Shown here in pieces: positions 7,929-16,873 of a DNA stretch of 27,620 nt. The first letter of the stretch is position 1. Every line of letters begins with the position of its first letter. Made by a program: the position numbers and the translations under genes. The notes below the pieces were generated by a model. It was not told the DNA's origin, made no database searches, and saw only the letters and a program-made list of their open reading frames with translations. The stretch spans positions 6,779 to 34,398 of IMG/VR virus record IMGVR_UViG_3300038856_000006. One strand, given 5' to 3'. Origin of the DNA: a virus.

Positions 7929-8674
7929 GTAATTTTGATCAATTCAACGATGTAGAAAACCCTTCGCTAGTATGGTATCCAGGTGACCCATTCTCGTTTT
8001 ATGCTAATATTACTGAGCTAGAGGACGACGCAAACTTTGATAACTGGCATTTAGACCTTCTCGATAATAACTTTAACGTAATTATATCGGACGTAGGTAT
8101 CTTAACGAAGGACGTTATAACCGGCTCTAGCTATCGATTCTATAGTCAATTCGAAGTACCTACAGGACTTACTCCGGGAGTCTGCTACCGGTTAGTTATC
8201 GTAGACGAGACTTATAACCTCGTTAAGTACGTCTCGAATAAATTTCAGTATTCGAGCGAGGAGGAGTATACGGTACAAATAAGATATCGTAATAGCCGGA
8301 ATATATTTAACTTTAACTACGAAGGGCTAAGCTCCTTTTATAACGAGTTTAGGGTAAGGCTTTTAATTAATAAGCCTAGCTCAGCTATTAACGCAGAAGG
8401 GTACGAGATAAGCGACGGGAGCTTTAAGCCGGTTCGATATACTAAAGGGCGTAACGACGATTTTACTACTCTATGGTACGATTACGACGACCACGAAGGA
8501 TTTGAAGCTGCAGCGTTACATAGCGCATTTGAGTGCGCGATACGAGGGCAATGGGTAGCGTATACGTTAGGAGAGAACGCCTACGAGACCGAGTGGCTAG
8601 GTAACTATCCGCTATCGGACGGAATAGTTACGATGCAAAGAAAAGATAGCTTCTCTAATAACAGAACGCTATAA
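7925..8674 (+). CDS. Tail-associated protein of unknown function
   Basis: 249 residues, coupled to the gene before it by ATGA and last in the tail-tip group. The sequence is rich in aromatic and acidic residues with alternating beta patterns: DPFSFYANITEL near residue 20, LTPGVCYRLVIVD near 95, then YTVQIRYRNSRNIFNFNY near 115. It looks like two or three small beta sandwiches. No catalytic motif, signal peptide or membrane segment is visible. The next gene (portal) follows after 24 bases containing a palindrome (CCTTTATTAAAGG). I infer a virion role from context only. Confidence 0.55.
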   Translation: MSNFDQFNDVENPSLVWYPGDPFSFYANITELEDDANFDNWHLDLLDNNFNVIISDVGILTKDVITGSSYRFYSQFEVPTGLTPGVCYRLVIVDETYNLVKYVSNKFQYSSEEEYTVQIRYRNSRNIFNFNYEGLSSFYNEFRVRLLINKPSSAINAEGYEISDGSFKPVRYTKGRNDDFTTLWYDYDDHEGFEAAALHSAFECAIRGQWVAYTLGENAYETEWLGNYPLSDGIVTMQRKDSFSNNRTL

Positions 8675-8698
8675 CACCTTTATTAAAGGAATACTAAG

Positions 8699-10519
8699 AT
8701 GATTAATTTTATTAAAGCGGAGGGCGTAGAGTATACGAAATACCTAACGTCTATAAGTAGCGGTACTACTCCTAAGAGGCACGACTACTACAAGGAGACT
8801 AAGGAAGCAGCCCAGACTATGGGCGTACACGTCGAAGGGAAGACTCCTAAGAAGCTCCTAGAGCAGAAGAGACCTAACGAGCCCGAAGAAGTGCGTAAGT
8901 ATCGCCTAGAGACTTGGAAGCCCGTTACTAAGTCCCTTAGCGATAAGGTTATTAATACCCTAAACCGGGTATTTAACGAACGTTACTTTAAGCTAAAGTT
9001 TCCGGAGAAACCCGGGTTAATCCCTACCGGCGAAGACCTCCCGGAGTTCCTTTTAGAGGATTACGGAATATATCAGTCAGTTTGGAAGTTTATAAAAGAG
9101 ACGCTACTTAAAATAACGCTATCCGACCCTAACGCGCTATGCTTTATACGACCTGTTAACTACGATACGGATGATAAATTTTATAAGCCTCTACCGATTA
9201 TCTACCGGTCTGAGCGCCTAGTAGACTTTAAAGACGGTGAGTACTATACCTTATTCTGGCCGGGCGATAATAAGAAGCCCTCTAAAATAATGATCATTAC
9301 TACCGAGTCTATCCGGGTTTATAAAAAGAAAGGTAATACTCTTAACCTAGTATTCGAGGATATCCACGAGCTAGGTATAACCCCAGCTTTTAGGCTAGGC
9401 GGACAGATAGAGGGTGAAGACTACCCATACTACTTTACCAGCTTTATCTCCGGAGCTAGCTCTCACTGGGATAAGGTAGTAACGATGGTATCCGACGCGG
9501 ACGGCTCTATAGTAAATCACCTGTTTCCTGAGAAATACGAATGGCAAGAGACCTGCCCTAACTGCGACGGCTCCGGTAAGGTAGAAGTTAACTTAGGTAT
9601 CCGATCTGAAAAGCAGGACGTACAGCAGTGCCGTACCTGCGACGGTGCCGGATGGGTAACGAATAGAAGCCCTTACGGTATTATGACGATTAAGCGCGAC
9701 GCTATTAACCCGGAGCTCCCTAGCCCTATACCGCCTGCGGGATATATTACGAAAGATATAGCGCCTCTAGTTGAGCTTAAAAAGCAGATCGACGACGAGA
9801 TATTTAAAGGCTATAGCGCCATTAATATGGAGATTCTCCATAAGGTAGGAGAGAATCAAAGCGGGAAAGCTAAAACTATCGACCGGCAGGACTTAGATTC
9901 GTTCTTAAAGCGTATTAGCGACCATGTTTTTGACTATCAGCTAAATCATATAATCGAGATTACCGCATACTGGCGCTTAAAATTTCCGCTTAACGATAAA
10001 GGACTAGAGAAGTATTTAGCAGAGGTATCTATTAGTAAGCCGGTAGAGTTTAACGTAATGACTATAGATACGATTATAGAGGAGATTAATCAGGCCTCTA
10101 GTTCTAACGTCTCAACGAACTATTATAGGCATTTAGAGCAGGAGCTAATAAATATCAAGTTCTCTAATAACGAGTATGAGCGTAAGGTAAACCTCGCTAA
10201 GCTGAAGTTAAAGCCGTACCCGGGTAAGAGCCAGGACGCGCTACTTAGCGCTAACGCTATTAATGCGGTAACCGAAATAGACCTTATACGTAACGAGAAT
10301 ATTGATCTGCTCGTAGATATCGCTATAGCGGAGGATGAGAGCTTTATAGATAAATCCTTTATGGAGCAACTCGTTATTATCAACGAAATGATCGAGGAGA
10401 AATACCTTAAGGGAGACGATCCGAACGTTATACCCCCTGAGCCCGCGCCGGCACCGCCTCCAGTAATCGAAGAGGAGGAGGACGAATTAGAGGACGAATT
10501 AGAGCTAGAAAATGAATGA
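8699..10519 (+). CDS. Portal protein with DnaJ-like zinc motif
   Basis: 606 residues. The portal forms the ring at one capsid vertex through which DNA is packaged and to which the tail joins. Support comes from size, the N-terminal pattern (KPVTKSLSDKVINTLNRVF near residue 75), the central DPNALCFIRP strand, long helices in the last third, and the MuF-like gene directly after it. An insert holds CPNCDGSG (Cys 286, 289) and CRTCDGAG (Cys 311, 314), a CxxCxGxG pair 21 residues apart as in DnaJ zinc domains. The C-terminus is a Pro-rich stretch and an acidic Glu/Asp/Leu tail. It overlaps the next gene by 8 bases. Confidence 0.82.
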   Translation: MINFIKAEGVEYTKYLTSISSGTTPKRHDYYKETKEAAQTMGVHVEGKTPKKLLEQKRPNEPEEVRKYRLETWKPVTKSLSDKVINTLNRVFNERYFKLKFPEKPGLIPTGEDLPEFLLEDYGIYQSVWKFIKETLLKITLSDPNALCFIRPVNYDTDDKFYKPLPIIYRSERLVDFKDGEYYTLFWPGDNKKPSKIMIITTESIRVYKKKGNTLNLVFEDIHELGITPAFRLGGQIEGEDYPYYFTSFISGASSHWDKVVTMVSDADGSIVNHLFPEKYEWQETCPNCDGSGKVEVNLGIRSEKQDVQQCRTCDGAGWVTNRSPYGIMTIKRDAINPELPSPIPPAGYITKDIAPLVELKKQIDDEIFKGYSAINMEILHKVGENQSGKAKTIDRQDLDSFLKRISDHVFDYQLNHIIEITAYWRLKFPLNDKGLEKYLAEVSISKPVEFNVMTIDTIIEEINQASSSNVSTNYYRHLEQELINIKFSNNEYERKVNLAKLKLKPYPGKSQDALLSANAINAVTEIDLIRNENIDLLVDIAIAEDESFIDKSFMEQLVIINEMIEEKYLKGDDPNVIPPEPAPAPPPVIEEEEDELEDELELENE

Positions 10520-11399
10520 AGAAGGCGTAAGCCGTGATATTATAGGGATAACCGAGAAGGCGGTAGAGGGCTTCGCCTCAGGTGCAGCTATTACCGAGCG
10601 TGAGATAATGTCTAGTATTAATCGATTAATAGCCCAGCTAGACGTAGGCCCACAAGGGAACGTTAAGCCGAATAGCGCTAACCTTCGACTTCTACGCGGT
10701 ATTAATAAGAAAATAGAGAAGCTAGTTATTACCCCTAAGTATCTTAAGCGCCTCGATAAGTACTTAGGGAACTTCGCTAAGGTAAAAGGTATTACCGACG
10801 GGCTATTTAACGAAGTAGCGAAGGATTTTAAAGCTAATAAGGCCGTCTTTAAGGATACCCTAGCGGTTAACCTAGAGCTTACATCTAGGAGCTTAAAGCA
10901 GTCCGGAATAAGCGCGAACGTAGTAAAACCGATTACGGACTTAGTTCAGAAGGGGATTACTTCTGGTATGTCGGTCCAGCAGATCGAGAATGATTTAAGG
11001 CTACAAATACTAGGTGATCAGAAGAGGTTAGGAGGCTTACAGAGGTACGTAAAGCAGATTAGCCGGGACGCGCTTAATCAGTACTCTAGGAACTACAATA
11101 AAGCTATTAGCGATGACCTTTCGTTAGAGTGGTATTACTACTCCGGTAGCGTTATAAAAGACACTAGGGAGTATTGCGAGGATCGCGCCGGTAGGTATTT
11201 CCATCGTGCAGAGGTAGAAGATGTACCCTCTCCCTGGGCTGGTATGATACCCGGGACAAACTCGGGGAGTATTTTTATTAACGCTGGCGGGTATAATTGT
11301 AGACATATATGGATGCCGGTATTAATCGACGTCGTACCGAGGGATGTAATCGACCGTAATATTGCGATGGGTAACTACCGGGTAGAAGTAGAAGCGTAA
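10512..11399 (+). CDS. MuF-like head morphogenesis protein
   Basis: 295 residues. Members of this family sit next to portal genes and are minor head proteins involved in assembly, sometimes injected with the DNA. The N-terminal 150 residues are helical and Lys-rich. The C-terminal domain carries the MuF pattern: ISRDALNQYSRNYNKA (a helix with conserved Asp/Asn), SGSVIKDTREYCEDRAGRYF, then NAGGYNCRHIWMPV, matching the family layout of a Cys-containing R-x-x-C region followed by a final NCRH/NCRC. It starts inside the end of the portal gene. No toxin domain is fused. Confidence 0.8.
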   Translation: MNEEGVSRDIIGITEKAVEGFASGAAITEREIMSSINRLIAQLDVGPQGNVKPNSANLRLLRGINKKIEKLVITPKYLKRLDKYLGNFAKVKGITDGLFNEVAKDFKANKAVFKDTLAVNLELTSRSLKQSGISANVVKPITDLVQKGITSGMSVQQIENDLRLQILGDQKRLGGLQRYVKQISRDALNQYSRNYNKAISDDLSLEWYYYSGSVIKDTREYCEDRAGRYFHRAEVEDVPSPWAGMIPGTNSGSIFINAGGYNCRHIWMPVLIDVVPRDVIDRNIAMGNYRVEVEA

Positions 11400-11432
11400 A
11401 ATTTATTATCTTTAACTAAAAATTATACGAAC

Positions 11433-11804
11433 ATGGAAGTAAGTAACGAACTAAGGGAGCTCTATAAGGAGACTTTCGGGAAGTACCCAAGCTCTAAGAT
11501 GAAGCTAGAGACGGTTATGGAGAAGTTAACCGCAGAGGGAGTAATAAAGCCCGAAGAGAAAGAGCCTGAAGTCAAGCCTGAGCCTAAGAAAGAGGAGCCT
11601 AAGAAAGAGGCATCTAAAGAAAGCCTCCCGGAGAGTCAAGGGAGAGGCGCTAGTAAGCTATTTTTAGTTTACTTTAGAGGACAGGCCAGATACTGGACCC
11701 TCGCTAGCATTAACTCTATGAAGGCGTACGCGGATGAAATTAAATTTCCTGAGGATACGTCTTTTGCTGATGCAGCGAATTTTAATAAATGTAAAACCTG
11801 TTAA
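11433..11804 (+). CDS. Small charged protein of the head operon
   Basis: 123 residues. The first 35 residues look like a small helical module (ELYKETFGKYPSSKMKLETV). Residues 36-66 are a low-complexity Glu/Lys/Pro linker. The C-terminal 50 residues (LFLVYFRGQARYWTLASI and the following helix) form a compact domain ending in CKTC. It lies between MuF and scaffold genes, with a 33-base AT-rich gap before it. The composition is mostly TG/CA-poor. I do not recognise the family. A scaffold- or portal-associated protein is plausible. Confidence 0.5.
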   Translation: MEVSNELRELYKETFGKYPSSKMKLETVMEKLTAEGVIKPEEKEPEVKPEPKKEEPKKEASKESLPESQGRGASKLFLVYFRGQARYWTLASINSMKAYADEIKFPEDTSFADAANFNKCKTC

Positions 11805-11814
11805 TTAAGCGATA

Positions 11815-12663
11815 ATGCCAAAACTAATAGACGTACTAAAAACGGTTGCTGGAAAAGTAAACAGTAACGAACTAAGCGCAGCGCTTAGCGCTAGCGAACC
11901 TTGGAATGTAGAAATTGATCAAAGCGAGTTTGAGAAGACCGCTAACCAGATTAAGGGTATGCTTACCCTCGATAGCGCCGTAAATAATCCGGACGTAGCT
12001 AAGCAATTAAAAGATAAGTTAAAGACCGAGTGGGAGAGTGAAAGAGGAGGAGAGCTAAAGAGCTCTATTTACGGAACGGTAGAGGAGAAACTAGGTAAGC
12101 TATCCGAGAAGCTAGGCGTAGACCTATCCGGAAAGAGACTAGACGAGCAGATTCAGACTATAGGTGAGGCTAAATTCAAGTCGACCGGCTCTAACGAGGA
12201 GCTTAAGAAACTGCAAGAGCAATTAAGAGGCGCTAAAGAGCGCGAGACTACCCTAGAGAAGGAGTACAATAAGAAATTTACAGATTTTAAAATAGATACA
12301 TCGCTAAGGAATAAGCTAAATAGCTTACCTTTGGCACAACCTTATCAGGAGGCTATGGTAAAAGATGGTATCTTTGATAAGGTAATTAGCACTGTTAAAA
12401 ACAAGGCTAACCTAAAACTCTCTGAAAATGGAGACTTCGAACTATTCCAAAAGGATAACCCGGAGATGGAACTATACGGAGAGAATAACAAGAAACTCGG
12501 TATTGACGATATTATTAATCCGTTAGTACAACCCTTCATTAAGACAAAGGCTGACGACACCGAAAGCAAAAGAAAAGCGCCTACAGAAATCCCAGCGGGA
12601 GAGGGCGCAAATAGCGCAAGCGATATCGTAAGAGGAGCACGCGCTCAGGGAGTAAAGTATTAA
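11815..12663 (+). CDS. Capsid scaffolding protein
   Basis: 282 residues directly before the major capsid gene, the usual place for a scaffold. The protein is almost entirely helical and charged, with a long coiled coil (about residues 60-175: KQLKDKLKTEWESERGGELK, then ELKKLQEQLRGAKERETTLE) and a later helix pair. The C-terminal tail is flexible and Arg/Gly/Ala-rich. It would guide coat assembly into the procapsid and then leave. No protease motif is visible in it, and no head protease gene lies in the window. Confidence 0.75.
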   Translation: MPKLIDVLKTVAGKVNSNELSAALSASEPWNVEIDQSEFEKTANQIKGMLTLDSAVNNPDVAKQLKDKLKTEWESERGGELKSSIYGTVEEKLGKLSEKLGVDLSGKRLDEQIQTIGEAKFKSTGSNEELKKLQEQLRGAKERETTLEKEYNKKFTDFKIDTSLRNKLNSLPLAQPYQEAMVKDGIFDKVISTVKNKANLKLSENGDFELFQKDNPEMELYGENNKKLGIDDIINPLVQPFIKTKADDTESKRKAPTEIPAGEGANSASDIVRGARAQGVKY

Positions 12664-12692
12664 CTCCGACCCCAATTTATAATTATTAAATT

Positions 12693-13781
12693 ATGTCTTT
12701 TATTGTTGATTGGACGGAGAGATTACAACCCGTCCGTACCTCTTTGGAGCAGAATACTATTATCAACGACCCGGCGAACTATTCAAAGCTAACCGGCACG
12801 TTGGATTTTCTTTTGAACCCACAACTGAACCCTCGAACTATCGACGTGATTCAGAACCAAAACGCTGATGCTTCTCAGTATCGTAGCGTAGAGGTTAGAT
12901 ATCAACCCCACTGGGGCGACGACGACCTGGTAACTACTGACGGTAGCCTTACTTGCGACTCTAACAACCAGAAGCGGGATTATATCGCTAACTACGACGT
13001 CAACCTATTTGCAGCTTATAAGTTTACCCTCGACGAGGACTACTTACGACAGAATACGGAGGACGGCGATAGCCAGCAGAACCGACTAGAGCGAGGCTTT
13101 AGAAAGGCAATGCGTATTTGTCGTGAGTCTATGTCAGCTCAGCTTATGGCTAAGATGGCAGCGAATATCGGAAGTAACCCGGCTGCAGAAGCAGGAGCGG
13201 GAGCTTATACGACTCTAGAGTTGATTAACTCTGCCGGTGGCGCGGACGTTGATAACTTCGACGTTATGAAGAACCACCTAGAGGATAATTACATGGCTGG
13301 CCCGCTAGCCGTCCTCGGTTTAGGTAACGCTCGTAAGTACTTTAACCGTCTCGCGGTAGGTAACCTTAATACTAACGCCGGCGTAGATATCCGGGAAGTA
13401 GCAAACCAATTCGGCGCGCTCTTCTATAAGGACCATTCTACGTTAGCTAGCTTAGGAGGCGCTAACAAAGTACTTGCAGTAGCTCCAGGGCTTACGCAGT
13501 TCTTTGGTTATAATCTCTTTAAGGGCGTATTCGTTAAGGAGACTCCGGACAGCCTGATTAAAGGCACTATGCCGGACGCTATCTACCCATTTGACTGGGA
13601 TTATAAGATAGAGTACGATAAAGGTTGTACTAACGGAAACGGCCTACAGGGCGCGTGGGTAGTAACCGTCTTTAAGTATTTCGATCTATTTACGGTGCCT
13701 GAAAGAGCGTTTGGCGATACCTACGGGGAGCTTAACGACTTTAACGGAATCGTTGGTTATAATATTACTCAAGGAGCGTAA
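12693..13781 (+). CDS. Major capsid protein
   Basis: 362 residues, the expected size for an HK97-fold coat protein, placed after the scaffold. Features seen: an N-terminal arm (TERLQPVRTSLEQNTIINDP), a beta-rich stretch (YRSVEVRYQPHWGDDDLVTT), a long spine-like helix near residues 140-160 (RLERGFRKAMRICRESMSAQ), Ala/Gly-rich segments, and a C-terminal strand region (GAWVVTVFKYFDLFTVPERA). Codon choice is less extreme than in the neighbours, using Gln, ttg and atg contexts more freely, as might suit the most highly expressed gene. Its stop overlaps the next start as TAATG. Confidence 0.82.
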   Translation: MSFIVDWTERLQPVRTSLEQNTIINDPANYSKLTGTLDFLLNPQLNPRTIDVIQNQNADASQYRSVEVRYQPHWGDDDLVTTDGSLTCDSNNQKRDYIANYDVNLFAAYKFTLDEDYLRQNTEDGDSQQNRLERGFRKAMRICRESMSAQLMAKMAANIGSNPAAEAGAGAYTTLELINSAGGADVDNFDVMKNHLEDNYMAGPLAVLGLGNARKYFNRLAVGNLNTNAGVDIREVANQFGALFYKDHSTLASLGGANKVLAVAPGLTQFFGYNLFKGVFVKETPDSLIKGTMPDAIYPFDWDYKIEYDKGCTNGNGLQGAWVVTVFKYFDLFTVPERAFGDTYGELNDFNGIVGYNITQGA

Positions 13782-14311
13782 TGGGAGATTGCAGAAAAGT
13801 AATCGACGTATATAATGAACTTAACTGCACATTCGAGAGCGGGCGCGTAAATGCGCTCGCTTTTGTAACCGAAGAAAAAGCGGTGGTAGCCGACGCTACC
13901 CCTAGCTTATGGAGTGACCCGTCATTTTGGACAGACGAGACATACTCTGGCGATATCGTAATACACGATAAAGTTAGCGGAGGTTATAGCGGAGCGGATG
14001 CTACAGCTGCAGGTAAGGGCGACCAGCAAGAGCGTAATATCGGTAAGACTCATACCCTGACTACTAGGGTGGAGAGTGTTAAAGGTAACAACGCATACTG
14101 GGATGATTTAAATATCTCTACTGGATACCGCGTAGTCTGGGTAGGTGATTACTACTCTATTCTATTCGTAAGTACGGCTAACGCTAGGATTAGCGCTAAC
14201 CTTATCCAGGAGGACGACTTAGGAACGATTATGGAGTGGGGAGTTGTAAGCGTTTGGTCTGATATTAGACTACCTCGGACTTACGATGTACCAGCCGGTA
14301 TTTTTAACTAA
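13781..14311 (+). CDS. Virion structural protein, tail-tube or head-decoration candidate
   Basis: 176 residues, coupled to the major capsid gene by TAATG and followed by an intrinsic terminator, so it is probably made in high amount. The sequence is beta-rich: GRVNALAFVTEEKAVV, a central THTLTTRVESVKG, STGYRVVWVGDYYSILF, and an ending EWGVVSVWSDIRLPRTYD. The layout (small, two-sheet, acidic loop before the last strands) resembles small Bacteroidota phage structural proteins of the tail-tube type. A decoration protein is an equal alternative. No motif decides between them. Confidence 0.5.
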   Translation: MGDCRKVIDVYNELNCTFESGRVNALAFVTEEKAVVADATPSLWSDPSFWTDETYSGDIVIHDKVSGGYSGADATAAGKGDQQERNIGKTHTLTTRVESVKGNNAYWDDLNISTGYRVVWVGDYYSILFVSTANARISANLIQEDDLGTIMEWGVVSVWSDIRLPRTYDVPAGIFN

Positions 14312-14333
14312 GATTTTTTAGGATTAGAAAATT

Positions 14334-14366
14334 AAAGCGGGTAGTTAATAGCTATCCGCTTTTTTT
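14334..14366 (+). terminator. Intrinsic terminator of the head operon
   Basis: AAAGCGGGTAG (14334-14344) pairs with CTATCCGCTTT (14352-14362) with one G-T wobble around a 7-base loop, and a run of seven T (14360-14366) follows. It sits just past the stop at 14311 and closes the capsid-gene transcript. Confidence 0.85.
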
Positions 14367-14406
14367 ATACTACCTTAGTCTTCTTCATAGTTATTTGGTT
14401 TTAATC

Positions 14407-14437
14407 GGGGACGGGGTTGGTATCTCGTCCCTTTTTT
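14407..14437 (+). terminator. Second intrinsic terminator in tandem
   Basis: GGGACGGG (14408-14415) pairs with CTCGTCCC (14424-14431), one wobble, with an 8-base loop, then six T (14432-14437). It lies 40 bases after the first terminator and only 13 bases before the next start codon. The spacer 14368-14406 could hold a promoter or leader, but I see no clear consensus. Its closeness to ATG 14450 suggests it may act as an attenuator for the glycosyltransferase cluster. Confidence 0.7.
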
Positions 14438-14449
14438 AAACGACCTAAA

Positions 14450-15055
14450 ATGGATTTATACGACCGGATTACTTCGCGTAAGGTTAAGTACGACCTATCT
14501 ATATTAGTACTAAGCCTACCTGGGAGATTAGAGAAAGCCACTAAACTAATTAAAGAACTATCTAGACAAGCCGTTAAAGGGAGTGTTCAAATCGTTTACT
14601 TAGGCGATAATAAGAGCCTCTCGGTAGGAGAGAAGCGTAACCTAGCGCTTACCGTATCTAGCGGGACGTACGTAGCCTTTATAGACGACGACGACTGGGT
14701 TACTCCGGATTATATCGAAAGTCTCTTAGAAGCTATTAAAACAGCTCCCGAGGTTATCACGTTTCGAGTAATGAAATACCGCAACGGGGTAGAGGATAAG
14801 GAACAGCGCTTTTATCTTAACGTAGGCGTGCCTTACCTCTCTCCGGATAAGAGCCATTATAAAATGTGCCCTAATCATTTATGCGCGTGGCGCCGGGATT
14901 TAATAAAAGAGCGATATCCGGATAAGAACCTAGCGGAGGACTTAAACTGGTCAGAGGCGCAGAGGAGGCACTATAAGACGATCTACGAAATAGATAAAGT
15001 ACTTTACTTTTACTATTACGATACCGAGCTAAGCGAGACGCACCGAAGGCCATGA
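14450..15055 (+). CDS. Family 2 glycosyltransferase
   Basis: 201 residues from ATG 14450. A longer TTG start at 14417 falls within the terminator hairpin and is rejected. The fold is GT-A like: strand LSILVLSLPGR, a helix with KELSRQAVKG, then VGEKRNLAL and YVAFIDDDDWVTPDYI, where the Asp run is the DxD-type metal and nucleotide-sugar site. It probably adds a sugar to a virion protein, a lipid or a host glycan; the acceptor is not visible. No membrane anchor. It ends ATGA-coupled to the next gene. Strongly TG/CA-poor: by hand count, Asp, Asn and Tyr codons end in T before A and in C before G with no exception in this gene. Confidence 0.82.
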   Translation: MDLYDRITSRKVKYDLSILVLSLPGRLEKATKLIKELSRQAVKGSVQIVYLGDNKSLSVGEKRNLALTVSSGTYVAFIDDDDWVTPDYIESLLEAIKTAPEVITFRVMKYRNGVEDKEQRFYLNVGVPYLSPDKSHYKMCPNHLCAWRRDLIKERYPDKNLAEDLNWSEAQRRHYKTIYEIDKVLYFYYYDTELSETHRRP

Positions 15056-15720
15056 ATTTATTTATAAACTATTTTAACCACCCGAACGGGCTACGAGCTA
15101 AAGAAATAGACGAGGCGCTTAGGCTTAACGTAGCTAACGAGCATATAAAACGGATTCTAATAATAGGGGACGAGCCTAAGATTAAGAGCGATAAAATAGA
15201 TATGGTAGAGGGAGAGCGCCCTACCTATCAGGACTTTTTTGATTTAACGGAATACTACCCGGACGATATTAATATTATCTCTAACTCCGATATAAGTTTT
15301 GACGATACGATACACCTAGCGGAGAATCTTAACCCGAGGGAGGCTTACGCGCTTACCCGGCACGAGTTTTCGGAGGGTAAAATACTAGACTTTACCGCCT
15401 ATAATAATTGTCCGCCTCATTTCTCGCAAGACACGTGGATATTTAAGGGAGCCGTTAAGGTTAAGAACGTATCCGAGGTAATAGCTATGAATAATATTAC
15501 TCGCGGATTCGAGACTATACCCTTTCATTTAGGCGTACCGGGGTGCGATAACGTAATAGCGCACTATATTAAGCTATTTTACGGGCTTAAGAATCCTTAC
15601 GACTATATTATAGCTAGACATCATCACGGGAGCAGAAAAAGGCCGGAGTACCCGTACCGGGTTACCGGGGCGAAGTCGCACTGGGGAGTTATAACTAAAG
15701 TACCAATAACAAGACTATGA
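15052..15720 (+). CDS. Glycosyltransferase-like protein
   Basis: 222 residues. Visible features: an N-terminal NYFNHPNGLRAKEIDEALRL, a Rossmann-like strand IKRILIIGDEP, then INIISNSDISFDDT, in which NSDISFDD takes the place of a DxD-type site. Later motifs are YALTRHEF, SQDTWIFKG and FHLGVPGCDNVIAHYI, typical of short sugar-transferase-like proteins found next to capsular or phage glycan genes. The basic C-terminus has HHHGSRKR. It is ATGA-coupled on both sides. Donor and acceptor are unknown. The family was recognised from motif order only. Confidence 0.65.
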   Translation: MNLFINYFNHPNGLRAKEIDEALRLNVANEHIKRILIIGDEPKIKSDKIDMVEGERPTYQDFFDLTEYYPDDINIISNSDISFDDTIHLAENLNPREAYALTRHEFSEGKILDFTAYNNCPPHFSQDTWIFKGAVKVKNVSEVIAMNNITRGFETIPFHLGVPGCDNVIAHYIKLFYGLKNPYDYIIARHHHGSRKRPEYPYRVTGAKSHWGVITKVPITRL

Positions 15721-15938
15721 AAAAATATTCAGAACAATGCGCAACGTGTAAGTATTTCGGTCAAGGGCTTTTAAGCTCTTTCTGTGAGCACGAGAAAGCT
15801 ACTGAAGATCAAAAAAACTATCGTTATTATATTGATTCTTGCGACCGGCACGAGACCGGCACGAGCGAGAGCCGTAAAGATTATATGGCTAATCAAGAGG
15901 AGTGGGATAAAAAAGCGAGGGAGGCGCTAGCTATATGA
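15717..15938 (+). CDS. Small Cys/His-rich protein
   Basis: 73 residues with Cys at CATC (residues 8 and 11), FCEHE (23-27) and SCDRHE (41-46), six or more potential metal ligands in the first 46 residues. This looks like a small zinc-binding knuckle followed by a charged helix. It sits between glycosyltransferase genes with ATGA overlaps on both sides, so it is made with them. A partner or chaperone of the sugar enzymes is possible; nothing in the sequence shows it. Not recognised as a named family. Confidence 0.55.
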   Translation: MKKYSEQCATCKYFGQGLLSSFCEHEKATEDQKNYRYYIDSCDRHETGTSESRKDYMANQEEWDKKAREALAI

Positions 15939-16873
15939 AAATACTACACGTAGGTTTAACCGTAAACGGACGAGGCGAAGGATTAAGTAAGGCTTTTAAA
16001 AAGGCTAGCTCAGAGTATTTCGAGCTACCAGTAAGCCCTAATCTAAAGGGAGCTCTAGCTAGCGTACCCTTCCAGCCTGATATTATTTTTCTACAGATAC
16101 AGAGCGGAGAGATAGGAGGCGCGCCTACCGTCGAAATACTACGCGAGTACTTAGCCTCTAAGGATTGCTATAAACTAAACTGGACCGGTGATATGCGCTC
16201 TACGACTCCCGTATGGATGCGTCAATTATCTCCCTTCGTTTCCGAGACCGGTTTTACTAACTATCGGGACGTTGAGAGCTTAGGGAGTAGCGGGATATTC
16301 TTACAAATAGGGATCGATCCGGAGGTATTTAAGATACACGACGAAAAGGAAGCAGGTGAGGACGTAGTATTTATGGGTAATAACTACGGTAATCAATTCC
16401 CTAACGGGCAATTTAGGAGAGACTTAGCCAGGTGGTTAATCGCTAGAGGCTACGGAGTATACGGAAGTTATCAGGGTTCTAAGGGAGCGCTAAACCCTGA
16501 CCCGCGTAACCCGTTCCCGGTCCAGAGCCGGGAGAGTAAGATTTATAATAACTCAAAGATAGCTATAAGCGTAAGCCACTATAAGGAAAAAGGATACACT
16601 AGCGACCGGTTACTCAGAGCTATGGGTAGCGGGTGCTTTACTTTAGCGCAGTACTACCCGGGGATAGAGGACGATTTTAAGATAGGGGAGCATTTAGATA
16701 CGTTCTCTACTATCTATGACCTGGAGGAGAAAATTAATACTTACTTATCAGCTAATGATCTACGGAATAAAATAGCTAAGGCCGGTTACGAGTACGTACA
16801 TAGTAATTTTACTTACGATAATATGGTAGAACGAATAATTAAGCAATATGAGAGTTGGAAAAGAGAACATTAA
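15935..16873 (+). CDS. CgeB-like (GT-B) glycosyltransferase
   Basis: 312 residues. A GT-B like layout is visible: MKILHVGLTVNGRGEGLSKA at the start, FQPDIIFLQIQSG, then YKLNWTGDMRS, FVSETGFTN and IGIDPEVFKIHD, close to the pattern seen in CgeB and related family 1 enzymes, followed by VVFMGNNYGNQFPNGQFRRD and a C-terminal SDRLLRAMGSGCFTLAQYYP with Glu residues near the nucleotide-sugar site. The tail (DLRNKIAKAGYEYVHSNFTY) matches the usual C-terminal helix of such enzymes. It overlaps the next gene by 26 bases. Substrate unknown. Confidence 0.78.
   Translation: MKILHVGLTVNGRGEGLSKAFKKASSEYFELPVSPNLKGALASVPFQPDIIFLQIQSGEIGGAPTVEILREYLASKDCYKLNWTGDMRSTTPVWMRQLSPFVSETGFTNYRDVESLGSSGIFLQIGIDPEVFKIHDEKEAGEDVVFMGNNYGNQFPNGQFRRDLARWLIARGYGVYGSYQGSKGALNPDPRNPFPVQSRESKIYNNSKIAISVSHYKEKGYTSDRLLRAMGSGCFTLAQYYPGIEDDFKIGEHLDTFSTIYDLEEKINTYLSANDLRNKIAKAGYEYVHSNFTYDNMVERIIKQYESWKREH

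Noticed and set aside
14417-14449. TTG start for the first glycosyltransferase
   Set aside because: It would begin within the second terminator hairpin; ATG 14450 is intact and keeps the family start.
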